This document shows, in pieces, positions 4,075 through 5,397 of a stretch of DNA of 5,397 bases. The stretch comes from RGIG5952 sp045627605 (GTDB taxonomy: Bacteria; Verrucomicrobiota; Kiritimatiellia; RFP12; JAAYLN01): assembly GCA_045627605.1 (NCBI GenBank), contig JAZQOA010000138.1, positions 1 through 5,397 on the forward strand. Reading direction: 5' to 3'. The notes under the pieces are model-generated. The model made no database searches. It was given only the letters and a program-made list of their open reading frames with translations, and was not told the DNA's origin. The position numbers were made by a program, and so were the translations under genes. Within the stretch, counting starts at the first letter, position 1, and every line of letters starts with the position of its first letter.

Positions 4075-5397
4075 CTACTTGGCGGAGAGAGCCCAGGCGC
4101 GGCCCGCATCAAATGCGGCGATGTTCATCTCGTGGAGTTTTTCCGCGAGGTTCGCCTTGATTGCCTCGTGCCAGATGTCGACGGGGAGGTCGAGGTGGGC
4201 GCTGAGCACGCCGAGCATCGCGACGGTGCCGGACTTGGGCGAGCCGTACTTGAAGTTGGCAAGGCAGGAGTTGTCGAGGAGGAGGCCGCCCTGCGCAAGA
4301 CGATGCTTGTTGTTTGCGACCTGGGTCTCGTCCATCACGAGAAGGATGTCGGCTTCGCCGTTGGGGACCATCGGGCTCATGACCTTCGCGCCGTAGCGAA
4401 TGTCGGTGCCGACGCTGCCGCCGCGCTGGCTCATGCCGTGGACTTCGGCCTTCTTGACGTCGAAGCCGGCCTTGAAGACGGCGTCCGCGAAGATGTCCGA
4501 GGCTTTGACGACGCCCTGGCCGCCGAGACCGGCGATGACAATCGACTTGACCTTGGTGCCTTCGCTCTTTTCATCGGTTCCCGGAGCGGGGGCTTCTGTC
4601 GCGGGTGCCTCGGGCGGCGGCAGGATCGGCGCGCCAGTCTTGTTTGCCTCGTCGTACTGGCGGATCTTCGGGGCCGCGATAAGGCAGGTGCGGCGGACGA
4701 TGATGACCCAGAGTCCCCCTTCGTCTTGGGCGCGGTCAAGAAGCGCGTTGAACTCCTCGGGGTGGGCGACGTGGTCGACGACGTGGACGTTGGGGACACC
4801 CATGGCCTTCACGACGTCTTCGAGCACCATCTTGTAGGTGGGGGCGTGCTTGAGGTTTCGGCCCGTGGCGGGGTTTTCCTGCATGCCGGTCATCGCGGTG
4901 ATGGAGTTGTGGAGGATAATGACGACATGGCCGGTGGGCGGCGGGTTGTAGACCATTTCGGCGATTCCGGTGAGACCGGAGTGGACGAAGGTCGAGTCGC
5001 CGATGACCGAAACTACGCGCTTCGCTTCCTCGGGCGGGAGGACTTTGCGGAGTCCGAGGCCGACCGTGATGCCGCCGCCCATGCAGACGGTGGTGTCAAC
5101 AGCCATGTAGGGGGGCATGACGCCAAGCGTGTAGCAGCCGATGTCGCCGGCGACGATTGCCTTGCGGTCGGCGAGAACCTGGTAGGCGCTGCGGTGGGGG
5201 CAGCCAGGGCAGAGGGCCGGGGGCTGCCCGGGGGGCGGCGGCGGCTCGGGGTCGGTGACGCCGTCAAGCAGGCGGCGGACGCGGCTGACGCTGAGTTCTC
5301 CGAAGCGGTAAATCGCGGCGTTGGGCCTGGCCGCGATGCCCGCAAGCGAACATTGCTCAAAGAGAACGGGGTCGCCTTCCTCGACGACGCGGACCTC
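4075..5397 (-). CDS. iorAB: Fused indolepyruvate:ferredoxin oxidoreductase IorA-IorB, N-terminus outside window
   Basis: The frame is open to the right edge; 440 residues are visible. Residues 1-48 end an IorA middle domain and are followed by a proline run (52-56). The TPP-binding domain spans about 60-248, with CPGCPHR (63-69), GDIGCYTLG (84-92), GDSTFVHSG from 133 and the Mg/TPP Asn164 in LHNSITAMTG. The position before that Asn is His where Asp is usual. A Pro/Ala/acidic linker (about 250-282) leads into a complete IorB domain (283-440) with GLGGQG (290-295) and HGMSQRGGS (320-328). No start codon or stop lies at the junction, so this is a true fusion. The enzyme family oxidatively decarboxylates aryl-2-oxoacids with CoA to acyl-CoA, reducing ferredoxin. 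The C-terminal two-cluster ferredoxin domain normal for IorA is missing from the linker position. The substrate could also be another 2-oxoacid. It is the first visible gene of the apparent operon; its promoter lies outside the window. Confidence 0.92.
   Translation of the reverse strand, partial: EVRVVEEGDPVLFEQCSLAGIAARPNAAIYRFGELSVSRVRRLLDGVTDPEPPPPPGQPPALCPGCPHRSAYQVLADRKAIVAGDIGCYTLGVMPPYMAVDTTVCMGGGITVGLGLRKVLPPEEAKRVVSVIGDSTFVHSGLTGIAEMVYNPPPTGHVVIILHNSITAMTGMQENPATGRNLKHAPTYKMVLEDVVKAMGVPNVHVVDHVAHPEEFNALLDRAQDEGGLWVIIVRRTCLIAAPKIRQYDEANKTGAPILPPPEAPATEAPAPGTDEKSEGTKVKSIVIAGLGGQGVVKASDIFADAVFKAGFDVKKAEVHGMSQRGGSVGTDIRYGAKVMSPMVPNGEADILLVMDETQVANNKHRLAQGGLLLDNSCLANFKYGSPKSGTVAMLGVLSAHLDLPVDIWHEAIKANLAEKLHEMNIAAFDAGRAWALSAK

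Noticed and set aside
1..5397. CRISPR array, toxin-antitoxin pair or phage-defence island
   Set aside because: No regularly spaced repeats and no nuclease, toxin or defence motifs were found. The XRE protein carries a cupin and sits in a metabolic operon.

Overview
The window looks like chromosomal DNA from a high-GC, anaerobic bacterium. A PVC-group member (Lentisphaerota/Kiritimatiellota/Verrucomicrobiota) is my best guess. The reasons are a long-form REP-associated tyrosine transposase (RAYT), a ferredoxin-dependent 2-oxoacid oxidoreductase, and a DUF362 ferredoxin-like protein beside an XRE-cupin regulator. The placement is inference; nothing in the window fixes the phylum.

Layout. At the left edge (1-528, + strand) is the C-terminal part of a RAYT-family transposase. 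It is followed by about 85 bp holding two short perfect palindromes that look like a REP-type element. Everything else is on the minus strand. A 474-residue membrane-anchored or exported protein of unknown function (615-2039) converges on the transposase. Upstream of it, in transcription order, are a strong hairpin (2059-2092), a complete tRNA-Gly with anticodon CCC and encoded CCA end (2102-2175), and that tRNA's near-consensus sigma-70 promoter (2191-2219, 17-bp spacer).

The right 3.1 kb is one apparent operon read right to left. It contains a fused indolepyruvate:ferredoxin oxidoreductase (IorA TPP domain joined to IorB; 5' end beyond the window), a DUF362 protein with two [4Fe-4S] motifs, an XRE-type helix-turn-helix/cupin regulator, and a hairpin just after the last stop codon. 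XRE-cupin genes commonly sit beside ior genes and an acyl-CoA ligase. The likely job is ferredoxin-linked oxidative decarboxylation of aryl- or other 2-oxoacids to acyl-CoA (or the reverse), with the XRE-cupin protein as local regulator.

Most notable point. The usual C-terminal two-cluster ferredoxin domain of IorA is absent between the TPP domain and IorB. A Pro/Ala/acidic linker of about 33 residues takes its place. The next gene encodes a separate protein with a two-cluster ferredoxin module, so the electron-transfer domain may have been moved onto a DUF362 scaffold. This is a hypothesis from gene context.
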